A stretch of 64,000 nucleotides of DNA from contig CAVUSV010000004.1 of NCBI GenBank assembly GCA_963744225.1, forward strand, positions 2,046,001-2,110,000, written 5' to 3'. The notes beneath the pieces were generated by a model. The model did no database searches, was not told where the DNA came from, and was given only the letters and a program-made list of their open reading frames with translations. A program made the translations under genes and the position numbers. Numbering within the stretch: the first letter of the stretch is position 1; every line of letters starts with the position of its first letter. Positions 54,960 through 63,359 of this stretch are shown in pieces. This stretch comes from Bog-473 sp963744225 (GTDB lineage: Bacteria; Actinomycetota; Acidimicrobiia; Acidimicrobiales; RAAP-2).

Positions 54960-55343
54960 ATGATGCCATCCAAACGAAGTGTGGAGCGATGGCCGCTTGC
55001 CCTACTGGCAGTCGGTGTAGTGGCTCTGAGCAGCTGCTCTTCGTCTGGTGGGACGGGGACAGTCAATGGAATATTTCAAACCTCCGGAGGTCCACCGGGC
55101 TATCAGCCCCACCGTTTGCCCGGCAACGTGGTCTTTAGTGATTCCAAGGGTGACCATGCGTCGGTGCGTATAGGTGCTTCGGGCGCTCTGGTGGTTCACC
55201 TGCCAGCCGGAACGTACACGGCGGTGGGCCATAGTCCGATGGTCCACAGCGGCTCAAGCGAAATGGCCTGTAATGCTTTGAAACCACTTGTTGTCAGGGC
55301 TGGCCAAACGCAGAGTGTGACAGTGGCTTGCCAGTTGATGTGA
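54960..55343 (+). CDS. Lipoprotein
   Basis: 127 residues. Lipoprotein signal PSKRSVERWPLALLAVGVVA with a lipobox ALSSC. The mature part has a beta-rich segment (ASVRIGASGALVVHLPAGTY), similar in style to carboxypeptidase-regulatory-like domains, and a final Cys (VTVACQLM). GTG 54918 would lengthen it, but the signal peptide favours 54960 or 54963. Confidence 0.68.
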   Translation: MMPSKRSVERWPLALLAVGVVALSSCSSSGGTGTVNGIFQTSGGPPGYQPHRLPGNVVFSDSKGDHASVRIGASGALVVHLPAGTYTAVGHSPMVHSGSSEMACNALKPLVVRAGQTQSVTVACQLM

Positions 55344-55354
55344 CCGGCGACCCT

Positions 55355-55378
55355 CGCCCAGTACGCCGGGCTTGGGCG
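55355..55378 (+). repeat. Array element 36 (short, perfect stem)
   Basis: CGCCCA (55355-55360) and TGGGCG (55373-55378). Confidence 0.82.
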
Positions 55379-55490
55379 CTGCTGATCGGCCTTTCGGGCT
55401 AGGGGTGCGCAACCGAGGTCAAATGAATTCTGTATCGTCTCGGGTTCAGTCCGACGGCCGTATGCGGGCTCAAGCGGTGATTAATGAGCT

Positions 55491-56257
55491 TTGGAAGGTC
55501 ACGTGATCACTGTTACTCAAGCCGTCTCGTCTAGGTGTACAACAAAGGCCTTCTTCGTCGGTGTAATAGCGGCCATCGTCCTCAGCCGTATTGGGCCGGT
55601 CGGTTTTTCCGTTGCAGCTGGTAGCTCCACCTATCCTCTGATCAATACACTGCCCACGGCAATCGATCTAGCGACTGTTAGGCCAAAGACCACACAAACT
55701 CACGTGGCGGTGGTGCCCAGCGCGCGGTCGCCGAAAGGATCACTTGCTGTGAGCGGCGTACTTACGGTTCTTGCTCAAAACCCGGCCTTGGTATCGGCAT
55801 TTGATCAGGCATACGGTGGAAGGGGTGCCATTGTCGCGTACCGCTTCGCCTTCTCAGGAGCAGGCGGGCTTTCACGACTTACTACGCTGCTCTCGCAATA
55901 AAATTTCCATCAGTCAAAAGTGCGAAATACTTTGCGCAGCAAGTGGTGGCAACATTGGGTGCCCAAGCCAGCGCCACTGACATACCGCTGGCCACCCTCA
56001 CACAATTTGGCTCACTCAAGTTTGGCGCTCTACCGAGCAATGAACGGACCGTCCTGCAAGTTCCATCGGCGCCTGATGATCCAACTCCAGGCCTTCAGAG
56101 CGCCGCATCGCAAATGCTGCTCTCGGACGGCACCTATTACCTGTTGAACACGTCTGGAGCTGGCCTACTTCCGGCGTGGTCCACCATGGTTGTTGCATTG
56201 CGAAGCTGCCCGGGTCACTCAAGCAACCATTACGTGGACAGCATTCGCTGTCTTTAA
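55491..56257 (+). CDS. Secreted hypothetical protein (one frameshift)
   Basis: About 250 residues. A signal-like helix (AFFVGVIAAIVLSRIGPVG) lies near the start. The first frame ends at 55901; shifting near 55,875 continues as YYAALAIKFPSVKSAKYFAQ through SQMLLSDGTYYLLNTSGAG to 56257. Both halves look coding, so one indel is assumed. No family is recognised. Confidence 0.55.
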
Positions 56258-56282
56258 CCATGGCAAGACCATAGGCCTTGGG

Positions 56283-56308
56283 GTGACTCCGTACGCCGGG
56301 ACTGGGGC
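56283..56308 (+). repeat. Array element 37 (short)
   Basis: GTGACTCCGTACGCCGGGAC. Confidence 0.72.
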
Positions 56309-56416
56309 CTCAGTTAGCGCGGCGACTGGTGCTGCCAGATAGCTTTTACTCCCCGAGAGTTGCCAGCCAAAGAGGTAGCATTCGCTGCGTCCACGAGGTG
56401 CGAAGGGAGAAAAGAG

Positions 56417-56809
56417 ATGCCTGAGTTCCCTGCGATTACTCACGTGGCGCTAACGGTTACGAGCCTTGAACGGAGTGTGCCTTGGTACAAGGATCTGTTC
56501 GGCTCGGACCCAATCCTTGACGAGGACACAGGTCCGTTCCAGCGCGTCGCTTGGCTTACAGGCGGCACAATCGTTGGCGTAACTCAGTTCCCTGACTCGG
56601 ACAGCACTGAGCCGTTCAACGAGCGGCAGCCGGGGCTCGATCATCTGGCTTTCGGCTGTGCCAACCGAGATGAGTTAAAGGCATGGGAAATCCGTCTGAA
56701 CGAACTCGGCATCCCCAACGGTGGCATCGTGGACACGCCTTACTACTCGGCATTGTCGTTTCGAGATCCCGACAACATCGCACTTGAGTTCTTCGCACCC
56801 CGGGGCTAA
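56417..56809 (+). CDS. VOC superfamily (glyoxalase-like) protein
   Basis: 130 residues, intact. ITHVALTVTSLERSVPWYKD, then DHLAFGCANRDELKAWEIRL and FRDPDNIALEFFAPRG, with His, His and Glu at the usual metal positions. Likely a lyase, dioxygenase or drug-binding protein. ATG 56417 follows GAAGGGAG. Single gene of its interval. Confidence 0.85.
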   Translation: MPEFPAITHVALTVTSLERSVPWYKDLFGSDPILDEDTGPFQRVAWLTGGTIVGVTQFPDSDSTEPFNERQPGLDHLAFGCANRDELKAWEIRLNELGIPNGGIVDTPYYSALSFRDPDNIALEFFAPRG

Positions 56810-56839
56810 GACCGGCGGAGTATCCGACTGCTTATAGGC

Positions 56840-56876
56840 CATCCCATACCGCCGGTACGGTGGGCACCACCGGGCC
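56840..56876 (+). repeat. Array element 38
   Basis: Stem CCCA/TGGG around TACCGCCGGTACGG. Confidence 0.72.
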
Positions 56877-56950
56877 CAGACGGGACGTCCTTTGACGCCC
56901 AGGCAACGCCGTGCTGGGATCGGCGCTGGTTCCGTCATGCGATCCAACGG

Positions 56951-57986
56951 TCAGCGGAAGTCGCGAACGAAAGTGTCAACGTGTGAAGCCACACTGGCAC
57001 CGGTTGGCATCATGGCGATCTGGTCGGCGCCTGCCACTACCTGAGAAGCGATTTCGGCGTTGGAGAGCACATCGCTGACGGCCGTGGCGATCTCCGCTTC
57101 CTCGGCGCAGGACCTACCGACGTCAGCCCTTTCACACGCCTCCGCCATGCGAAGTTGGCTCGGCGTGCCCCGAGGGACGAGCACAAGGGGTACGCCAGCA
57201 CTGAGTGAAGCAAGCACCGTCCCTGCTCCGGCGTGGGATATCGCAATCATGCAGAAGGGGAGCAGGGTGCTCAGCTTGACGAACTCACGGGCCTCAACGA
57301 GGTGAGTGTCAATCGCTGCGAGCTCGTGTCGAAGATCCTGGCTAGGCGCCGTGACGACGACTCGCATACCGCGTTCGGTGCAGCTGCGGACCGCCGCTGT
57401 CAGCTCGGCCAGTGCGTTTGCAAACAAGGGGACAGTTCCGAAACCGACATAGGCGTCGGCACGGAGTGACTCGCCCTCTTCATCCAAGATCGACGGGCGT
57501 ATCAGCCATTCAGTACTTGCTCCGGAGGAGTCGTTCTGCAAGAAACGAGGACAAGGGTTCACCAGTGCATGCTGATAGAGCCCAGCTGAAGCTGGGACAC
57601 CAAGACCGTTCGACGCCCAGAGCGACGACGCAGTCTCCTCAGTCACCTTCGCCGTGGACGACCACGTGGGGACGCCAGTCAGTCGTTATCGCTGTGGGCG
57701 ACGCGCATGTGGGCGCAGATCATGGCGCCGAGTACCCTCCATGACCTTCTTGCATGCTGGCCGGCTGCCGTTCTGTTTCGGGCCAGCGCCGGTGGCGCTC
57801 CTCTCGCATCTCGGCCGAGCTCATCCCTGCTTCGACGGGTTGCAGTCCGGCGGTGATGATCACATGGTGAACCTCTCTATTCGTTGCGAACCGGACTTGG
57901 TGGCCTGCTAACTGCAGGGATTGCGCGAGATCCAGCAAGGGGGCGATGTGGCCGATCGCCGGAACGGCACTAACGAGAACTCGCAT
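56951..57986 (-). CDS. GT1-type glycosyltransferase (frameshifted)
   Basis: About 345 residues, slightly shorter than macrolide-type glycosyltransferases. The N-domain starts MRVLVSAVPAIGHIAPLLDL; DWRPHVVVHGEGDEE follows a frame break near 57,700. The C-domain has ISHAGAGTVLASLSAGVPLV, the nucleotide-sugar site. Transfers an activated sugar to a small molecule; drug glycosylation is possible. The breaks could be sequence errors or a real small deletion. Confidence 0.68.
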
Positions 57987-58034
57987 ACCTGTGTTCTACT
58001 GCGATGGCGACAGGAACGCCTCGACATGACATCA

Positions 58035-58068
58035 GGCCTCAGATCGCCGGGACGGTGGCCAGTACGAC
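58035..58068 (+). repeat. Array element 39
   Basis: GGCC arms around TCAGATCGCCGGGACGGT. Confidence 0.72.
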
Positions 58069-58123
58069 CCTATGAAATAGGTCGACATGGCCCGTCGGCG
58101 AGCGGCATGCTGCTGGCGTGACC

Positions 58124-58469
58124 ATGGAGGTTCTTTTCGCCAGTGTGCCTGTAGCAGATCTGCAATCCTCGATGGACTGGTATGAGCGGCTCTTCGGACA
58201 GCGCAGCCGACATCGTTCCCAACAAGAACGAGGTCATGTGGTGCGTGACTGGGAATGGCTGGCTTTACGTGATTGAGGATCCCGAACGTGCTGGACGGAC
58301 CCTGGTGACCATTTCGGTCGGCGACCTGGATCAGCTCGTCACCGATCTCGCGAGTCGGGGAATCAGTGCCGGCCCGATCGAGGCCGTCGGTGACGCTGGG
58401 CGCAAGGCCAACGTGGTGGATGCTGACGGAAACGTCATCACCTGGATCCAGGTCGCAACGGGCGGGTAG
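58124..58469 (+). CDS. VOC superfamily protein (one frameshift)
   Basis: About 115 residues. MEVLFASVPVADLQSSMDWY, then ERLFG, starts the fold. After a shift near 58,195 it continues ADIVPNKNEVMWCVTGNGWL and LVTISVGDLDQLVTDLASRG. GTG 58118 could also start it. Resistance- or detoxification-type protein by family. Confidence 0.7.
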
Positions 58470-58539
58470 CGCAGAAGCTTTCGATACCGGACGGGCCTGA
58501 GGTGCCCCCATATGTTCATGGATCACGGCGACCCAGGGT

Positions 58540-58563
58540 CGCCCCGTACGCCGGATCGGGGCG
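58540..58563 (+). repeat. Array element 40 (short, perfect stem)
   Basis: CGCCCCG (58540-58546) and CGGGGCG (58557-58563). Confidence 0.85.
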
Positions 58564-58580
58564 ATGAGCGTGTCGAACGG

Positions 58581-59714
58581 TCACCGCTGGCTCGGCGGTA
58601 ATCCAAGCGAAAGCCGTAATCGATTCCGATCCTGCAGGTAGCTGCGACGATGGACGATGATAGCCAGGTTGATCCAGGACTTGTCGGGAGTGTGGCCCCA
58701 GGCCTCCAAAGCTCGAACATTCTGTTTGAGGTCCTTAACCAAAGCGTCCACCTTTCCTTCGTAAGCGAGTGGCCATGACTGACGGTCCAGGACCTGCGCC
58801 AGACTGGCCATCGGCTGCGCGATCGCGGCAACTGACGGAAGACGCGTCGAACCGGCATGCAGAAGGTCCTCGTAGTAGGCCAAGTTGACGGGCGCGACGG
58901 CTGCGTCGTAGGACTCGAGATCTGTGAGGAACTGAACCGCGACTCCGGAAGGTGGGAGTAGCGCGAACCCGTCATCGCGGGGAACGGTGGGAACCAAGAA
59001 CACGTCCTTCTTGGTGGCGAGGACCTGTGCGTCGGAATAGCGAAGCCGTGGTGGATGACGGTTGACCTGCAGGTGGGTGAACGCAACCGGCGAGGTCGAG
59101 GGGTAGGGCACGTCGGTCGTCGCTGCATAGCCGCTCGCCGGGTCCTCTTGTAACCACTCAGCCTGCGTGAACTGATCACTCGCTGCGTAGTGGACCTCGA
59201 CCGATCGGCTCCAACCAACGGTCAGGTTGTGAACCTTGAGGTACCAACCCTGATCATTCCGGGCCATATCGAACGAGATCAGATCGCCCGGACGAGAGAG
59301 TTCGACAACGGACACCGGCCGATATGCCCGGGCGGTGTCGCTCCAGAAGATCCCGTAAGAGGCCGAAGCCTTCCGAGGTTGCCCAGGTGGTGAGAAGATG
59401 CTCTGATCCGCGTACGTGCCCAGTTGAATGAATGGGCCGCCCGGTGCTTTGGTCTGGAGGCCGATCCAGGTGACCGAAAAGCCCATTGGAGATGATGGGA
59501 GCACAGTGGGAACCCGCCACTGTGCACTGATCTGGTCGGCGGATGTCTCGGTTCGATAGCCGCCGAAACCAGTGGGAGGTCCAAATCCGACCACAGCGGG
59601 TCCCTGGGCACCGTTCGGAGCGCGACCTGGCCTGGCCAGAGCGGCAGCCAGCAAGGCCACAACGGTCAGCACGACCACGAGCGACCACGGAATCCACCGC
59701 CTCGCCGTCACCAT
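58581..59714 (-). CDS. Secreted protein with a G1-peptidase (eqolisin)-like domain
   Basis: 377 residues. An N-terminal helix (WSLVVVLTVVALLAAALA) is followed by GFGGYRTETSADQISAQWRV, TWIGLQTKAPGGPFIQLGTY and, later, AEWLQEDP. In eqolisins the catalytic Gln and Glu sit in just these places (WIG...QxG and AEWIxE). The C-terminal 140 residues are a helical extension without a family. Activity is inferred from the two motif positions only. Confidence 0.55.
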   Translation of the reverse strand: MVTARRWIPWSLVVVLTVVALLAAALARPGRAPNGAQGPAVVGFGPPTGFGGYRTETSADQISAQWRVPTVLPSSPMGFSVTWIGLQTKAPGGPFIQLGTYADQSIFSPPGQPRKASASYGIFWSDTARAYRPVSVVELSRPGDLISFDMARNDQGWYLKVHNLTVGWSRSVEVHYAASDQFTQAEWLQEDPASGYAATTDVPYPSTSPVAFTHLQVNRHPPRLRYSDAQVLATKKDVFLVPTVPRDDGFALLPPSGVAVQFLTDLESYDAAVAPVNLAYYEDLLHAGSTRLPSVAAIAQPMASLAQVLDRQSWPLAYEGKVDALVKDLKQNVRALEAWGHTPDKSWINLAIIVHRRSYLQDRNRLRLSLGLPPSQR

Positions 59715-60143
59715 CCCCCTTTCGTTTTATCCATCGTCCCAGGCATTCGGACTCGCTCTCTGGCACGGTATCGGCAGTCCCGTGACCTGAAGAGAGCGGT
59801 TGCGACGCAAGTAAGCCAAATCCGAATGATTCACAACGCAGCCCTCGGTGAATGATGTTGACATCGCGATCCCGTCCGAAGTAGGGCCGACCGGACTCAA
59901 GCAGCACAACGACCACACAACTGAGGATCGCTGGCCGATGGTGACCGAAGGGCTAGGGGATAGAACGGAATCTCAGCCCAAGTTGTGGCTAGCGGACTAT
60001 CCCAGATCGCCGAGACGGTGGGGCAGTACGGCACCTCGGGGATACCGGGCCAGCAGTGGGTTTCCGCAAGAATGACCGAGTGAATCTCTTCACCAGCGAA
60101 CCCAAGTTTTGAGGTATGGCAATGGGGAGTCGGCCACCGTGGC
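59715..60143. other. 429-base region with one array element
   Basis: Contains the long element at 59998-60044. No supported gene. Confidence 0.4.
59998..60044 (+). repeat. Array element 41 (long)
   Basis: Outer arms TATCCC and GGGATA; core ATCGCCGAG; inner AGTACGGCAC. Confidence 0.82.
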
Positions 60144-60434
60144 CTACTCCTTCGGAGCAACCCGGACGGCGAACTCCCCACCCGAATCGAAGTGATGTTC
60201 AACCCTACCTATGCGGTAAGCCTTCCCTCCTTCTTCACCGGGCTGGCAATCGATGACGATGGCCCCACTACGACCGGGACCTCCGCCGGAGCCCTGTTTG
60301 GCCGGTCCCTGAAGCCGTGGGAGAACTTGTACGGCGTGTCTGTCGGTGTAGCTGGTGAGTTGGTTGACGAGGTGACGATTGGGCCGCCTCGCTGTTGGGT
60401 TGTAGGCGGCAGCGTTAGTGCACGCCAGGACCAC
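60144..60434 (-). CDS. Possible small secreted protein
   Basis: 96 residues from GTG 60434 (VVLACTNAAAYNPTARRPNR). Upstream codons in the same frame (IEHRRRVVALVVLAC) look like the rest of a signal peptide but lack a start, so an indel near 60,470 is possible. The C-terminus reads VEHHFDSGGEFAVRVAPKE. No family. Confidence 0.42.
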   Translation of the reverse strand: MVLACTNAAAYNPTARRPNRHLVNQLTSYTDRHAVQVLPRLQGPAKQGSGGGPGRSGAIVIDCQPGEEGGKAYRIGRVEHHFDSGGEFAVRVAPKE

Positions 60435-60781
60435 CAGAGCTACGACTCTCCGACGATGTTCGATGGTGATTCACCGGGGCCAAGAGTCGAGACGCTGTTC
60501 GCCTTTGGGGTCTCAGATACTTGACCGCCAGCCTGTCCCAATTCGCCGGGTCGGTGTGACACTTCGGCACATCGGGGCTAGGCCCAGATCAAAAAATCTC
60601 TTACCAACCCGAAGGAGGAAGCGTAGAGTTGATTTGAACGGTTGACGTCCTCGGCCGACGAGCAGAAGGGCTTGATTCTCTGCCTCCCCTCGGCGTCCAC
60701 TTCGTTCCGACCAACCCGGGTCGCGAGCCGTTTGTGGGCAAGCTGGACAGCTTGGACCGTACCGAGAAGGGGGTGGCAGGT
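60435..60781. other. 347-base region with one array element
   Basis: Contains the long element at 60531-60583. The ribosome site of the next gene (GGTGGCAGG) is at the right end. No gene. Confidence 0.4.
60531..60583 (+). repeat. Array element 42 (long)
   Basis: Outer GCCTGTCCC and GGGGCTAGGC; inner ACACTTCGGCAC. Confidence 0.85.
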
Positions 60782-61276
60782 ATGCCACTACGCAGACTCG
60801 TTTTTCTCTCAGGCTTGGTGTTCGCGCTCGTGGCCATGAGCCCAGCGGCAGCGATGGGGGCGGCAAAGGGCACCAACCGCCCACTAACAGGGACACTCAC
60901 GTCGACCACGACGGTCAGTCTGATCACGCTGACGGGGACCATCGTGAGTTCCGGTGATCTCTCCCACCTTGGAGCGGTCACCGATAGCCAGGACGCGCAG
61001 TTCGCCCTTGTGGGTCCGAATGGGTTCGGCTGGACGGGGACAGAGACCATCGTCGCGGCAAACGGCGACAAGCTGTTCACGACCGTCTCGGGGTCGGGGA
61101 CCCTCGGACCCCCGATTCAGTCGACGGCTGTTCACACGGTTACCGGCGGCACCGGTCGGTTCGCGGACGCTAGCGGAACGTTTACGACCACGGCCACTAG
61201 CACGTCCGCCTCAATCGTCGGATCGGTCGAGACGGTTGCATCACCCATCACTTTCAAGGGAACCATCAGCTACTGA
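60782..61276 (+). CDS. Secreted beta-barrel-like hypothetical protein
   Basis: 164 residues. The signal peptide MPLRRLVFLSGLVFALVAMS is cleaved near AAAMGA. The mature chain is beta-rich with VTGGTGRFADASGTFTTTAT, a phrase common in secreted proteins with a small barrel resembling allene-oxide-cyclase folds. No Cys. Function unknown. Single gene of its interval. Confidence 0.65.
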   Translation: MPLRRLVFLSGLVFALVAMSPAAAMGAAKGTNRPLTGTLTSTTTVSLITLTGTIVSSGDLSHLGAVTDSQDAQFALVGPNGFGWTGTETIVAANGDKLFTTVSGSGTLGPPIQSTAVHTVTGGTGRFADASGTFTTTATSTSASIVGSVETVASPITFKGTISY

Positions 61277-61369
61277 GCGAGACCGGCTTGGGATCGGGTT
61301 CTGGCTCAAGGGCGCGAACGCCATCCTTGTCCGCACGCGTTGAGCGATATCAGCCCAACCCAGGCTAAA

Positions 61370-61395
61370 TGCCCCAGTCCGCCGGGATAGTGGGT
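61370..61395 (+). repeat. Array element 43 (short)
   Basis: Stem CCCA/TGGG around GTCCGCCGGGATAG. Confidence 0.75.
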
Positions 61396-61414
61396 GATTG
61401 GGACACACTGGTAC

Positions 61415-62262
61415 ATGCGAGTATCGATGTACTCCGATCCCGAGGACTTCCTCGTTAGGGCCGAACATTTCCTCGTGGCCGACTCGTTCAGCCCCAGCGT
61501 GATCGCCACAGTCACGACCCGTATTGCCTCGAGGGCACTGGCAAACAGCTCCGACAACGCGTGGCTCACCGTCGAAGAAGACGATTCTCGCGTCGTTGGA
61601 CTGGCGATGCATACGCCGCCCCACAACATGTTCCTCTCTCGAATGCCAGAAGACGCCGCTTTCGCCCTTGCCCGGGAGGTAGCCAAAAGCGGCAGAAGCC
61701 CCTCTGGCGTCAATGGTGCTGTCGGCTCAACCAGAGCGTTCGCCCGAGCCTGGGAAGAATCAACGGACCACCCTTCAACTGTGATCAGGGAACGAGGATG
61801 TATCGACTTATGGAGTTGCGCATACCTGAAGCTGTGGGCCAGGCGGATCGAGCGTGGCCCTCGCCGGACCTCGGCCTGGTCACTAACTGGTTGGCTGCCT
61901 TCCATGACGAAGCTCAGCCCCACGCTCCAGGCGATGACTCGGCGGCTGTGGCACAACGTCGAATGGACGCAGGAGAGATCCATCTGTGGCGCGTAGATGG
62001 CGTGCCAGTGGCCGTTGCAGGCGTCTCTCGGGCGGTCGCCGGAGTCGCCCGAGTTGGACCTGTGTACACGGCACAGACGTCGCGTGGCAACGGATACGGC
62101 AGCAGTGCCACCGCAGCAGCCACATCAGCTGCTGTTACCGAGGGTGCGCAGCGCGTCGTCCTCTACACAGACCTGGCAAATCTGATCTCAAACTCGATCT
62201 ACCAAAACATCGGCTATCAGCCCGATCACGACGCCGAAGAGAGGGTGTTCGAGGTTCCGTAG
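61415..62262 (+). CDS. GNAT-family N-acetyltransferase (one frameshift)
   Basis: About 280 residues once a break near 61,795 is repaired. The N-terminal half (MRVSMYSDPEDFLVRAEHFL) is typical of two-part GNAT proteins. The C-terminal half has ARVGPVYTAQTSRGNGYGSS, the acetyl-CoA loop (R/Q-x2-G-x-G/S), then YTDLANLISNSIYQNIGYQP. Acetylates an amine; substrate unknown. Confidence 0.75.
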
Positions 62263-62274
62263 GGTTGATGCAGG

Positions 62275-62300
62275 GTGCCCCCGTTCGCCGGGAATGCGAC
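62275..62300 (+). repeat. Array element 44 (short)
   Basis: GTGCCCCCGTTCGCCGGG. Confidence 0.72.
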
Positions 62301-62311
62301 ACTGAGGATTG

Positions 62312-62560
62312 ATGACCTTTGAGCGGGGAGCGAGGGTGAGGGTGATTCGGGACCCAGATCACGGGCCAGGCCCGTGGCCAGATCAGCCGACGGCCGTCGT
62401 GGGGGCTGCGGGCTTCGACTCCGAGTATCAAATCGTTCAGACCTCAGACGGGTCGACCCGGAGCTACTGGGTCACCTTCGATGATCCGCAATGGGATGCG
62501 GAGCGTGACGGGCCTTATGTGACGGCCCAAGTCCTAGAGCGTTACCTCGTTCCGACCTGA
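62312..62560 (+). CDS. Hypothetical small SH3-like protein
   Basis: 82 residues from ATG 62312. FERGARVRVIRDPDHGPGPW, then SYWVTFDDPQWDAERDGPYV, suggests a small beta-barrel. No family is certain. Sole gene of a 286-base interval. Confidence 0.6.
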   Translation: MTFERGARVRVIRDPDHGPGPWPDQPTAVVGAAGFDSEYQIVQTSDGSTRSYWVTFDDPQWDAERDGPYVTAQVLERYLVPT

Positions 62561-62588
62561 CTGCCCCCGTACGCCCGTTAGGTGGGAT
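62561..62588 (+). repeat. Array element 45 (short)
   Basis: CTGCCCCCGTACGCCCG. Confidence 0.65.
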
Positions 62589-62654
62589 GTTTCCGGCTCC
62601 CGTCAACCTCCGATTCGCCATGGGCGTGCATCTAGGCGCGCTCTGGTTGCCGAC

Positions 62655-63359
62655 CTAGTCCGGCGGCCCGTAGACGATGATCGTGACACTGACGGGCGCG
62701 CTCGTCCCTGTCACCCCACCGGCATAGGAGGCCACGCTCCTGATTGCGCCCGGGAACGAGTTGGCCCTGCAGAAGGGAAACGGACCACACGAGGGTGGAG
62801 CACCGGGGACGACGGCTTTCCAACCGTCGACGGTTGGCGTAGTGGCCAGCGAGAACGTTGTTCCCAACGCGGCCAGCTCGATCGTAACCTGGGTCACCCC
62901 GGGCGAAGCGACGGCGTCGATCACGTAGCCCTGTGCAGGATCGAGCGTGGCACCCGCTTGGGGGAGCACCACCGTGGTGCTCGGCGCCGGGTTGTTGACG
63001 GTGATAATGGCCTTGTCGAAGGCATTCCCACCCGCCCCGGAGGCCTCAGACACCAGGGCGTAGGTGCCGTTGGGGACAGTCGTCGTATCCCAGCTACAGA
63101 GCCATCCGTAATAGGTCGGCGTCGCTGTGCACACCACTGGAGCTGAATAGCCGTAGCGGCCGCCGAAGAGCAGGAACTCGACACTGGTGGCGTTGGACGC
63201 GGAGGCGTCAAGGTACGTCGATCCGGAAAGTGTCGCCCCACTCGAAGGGACGAGCACGTTTGTGCCTGGTGGCTGGGCGCCTGCGACCTGCAGCGGCACG
63301 ACGTTCATTGCTGCGGCCAGAGCAAGCGCCGCCCCAACCACAGCAACCCTTGCTCGCAT
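62655..63359 (-). CDS. Secreted Ig-like domain protein
   Basis: 234 residues. The signal peptide (MRARVAVVGAALALAAAMNV) is followed by two Ig-like modules. The first (SGATLSGSTYLDASASNATS, then TATPTYYGWLCSWDTTTVPN) is nearly the same as the last module of the protein at 21,407, with two added Cys. The second ends at TIIVYGPPD. Likely a secreted adhesion or binding protein. Confidence 0.72.
   Translation of the reverse strand: MRARVAVVGAALALAAAMNVVPLQVAGAQPPGTNVLVPSSGATLSGSTYLDASASNATSVEFLLFGGRYGYSAPVVCTATPTYYGWLCSWDTTTVPNGTYALVSEASGAGGNAFDKAIITVNNPAPSTTVVLPQAGATLDPAQGYVIDAVASPGVTQVTIELAALGTTFSLATTPTVDGWKAVVPGAPPSCGPFPFCRANSFPGAIRSVASYAGGVTGTSAPVSVTIIVYGPPD

Noticed and set aside
57954..57972. 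GATCGCCGGAACGGCAC as an element
   Set aside because: It encodes the conserved N-terminal VPAIGH of the glycosyltransferase on the other strand, and no stem forms.
58499..58515. Another array element next to 58540
   Set aside because: GTGCCCCCATATG matches the 5' part of the copy at 28334, but the core is missing; perhaps a remnant.
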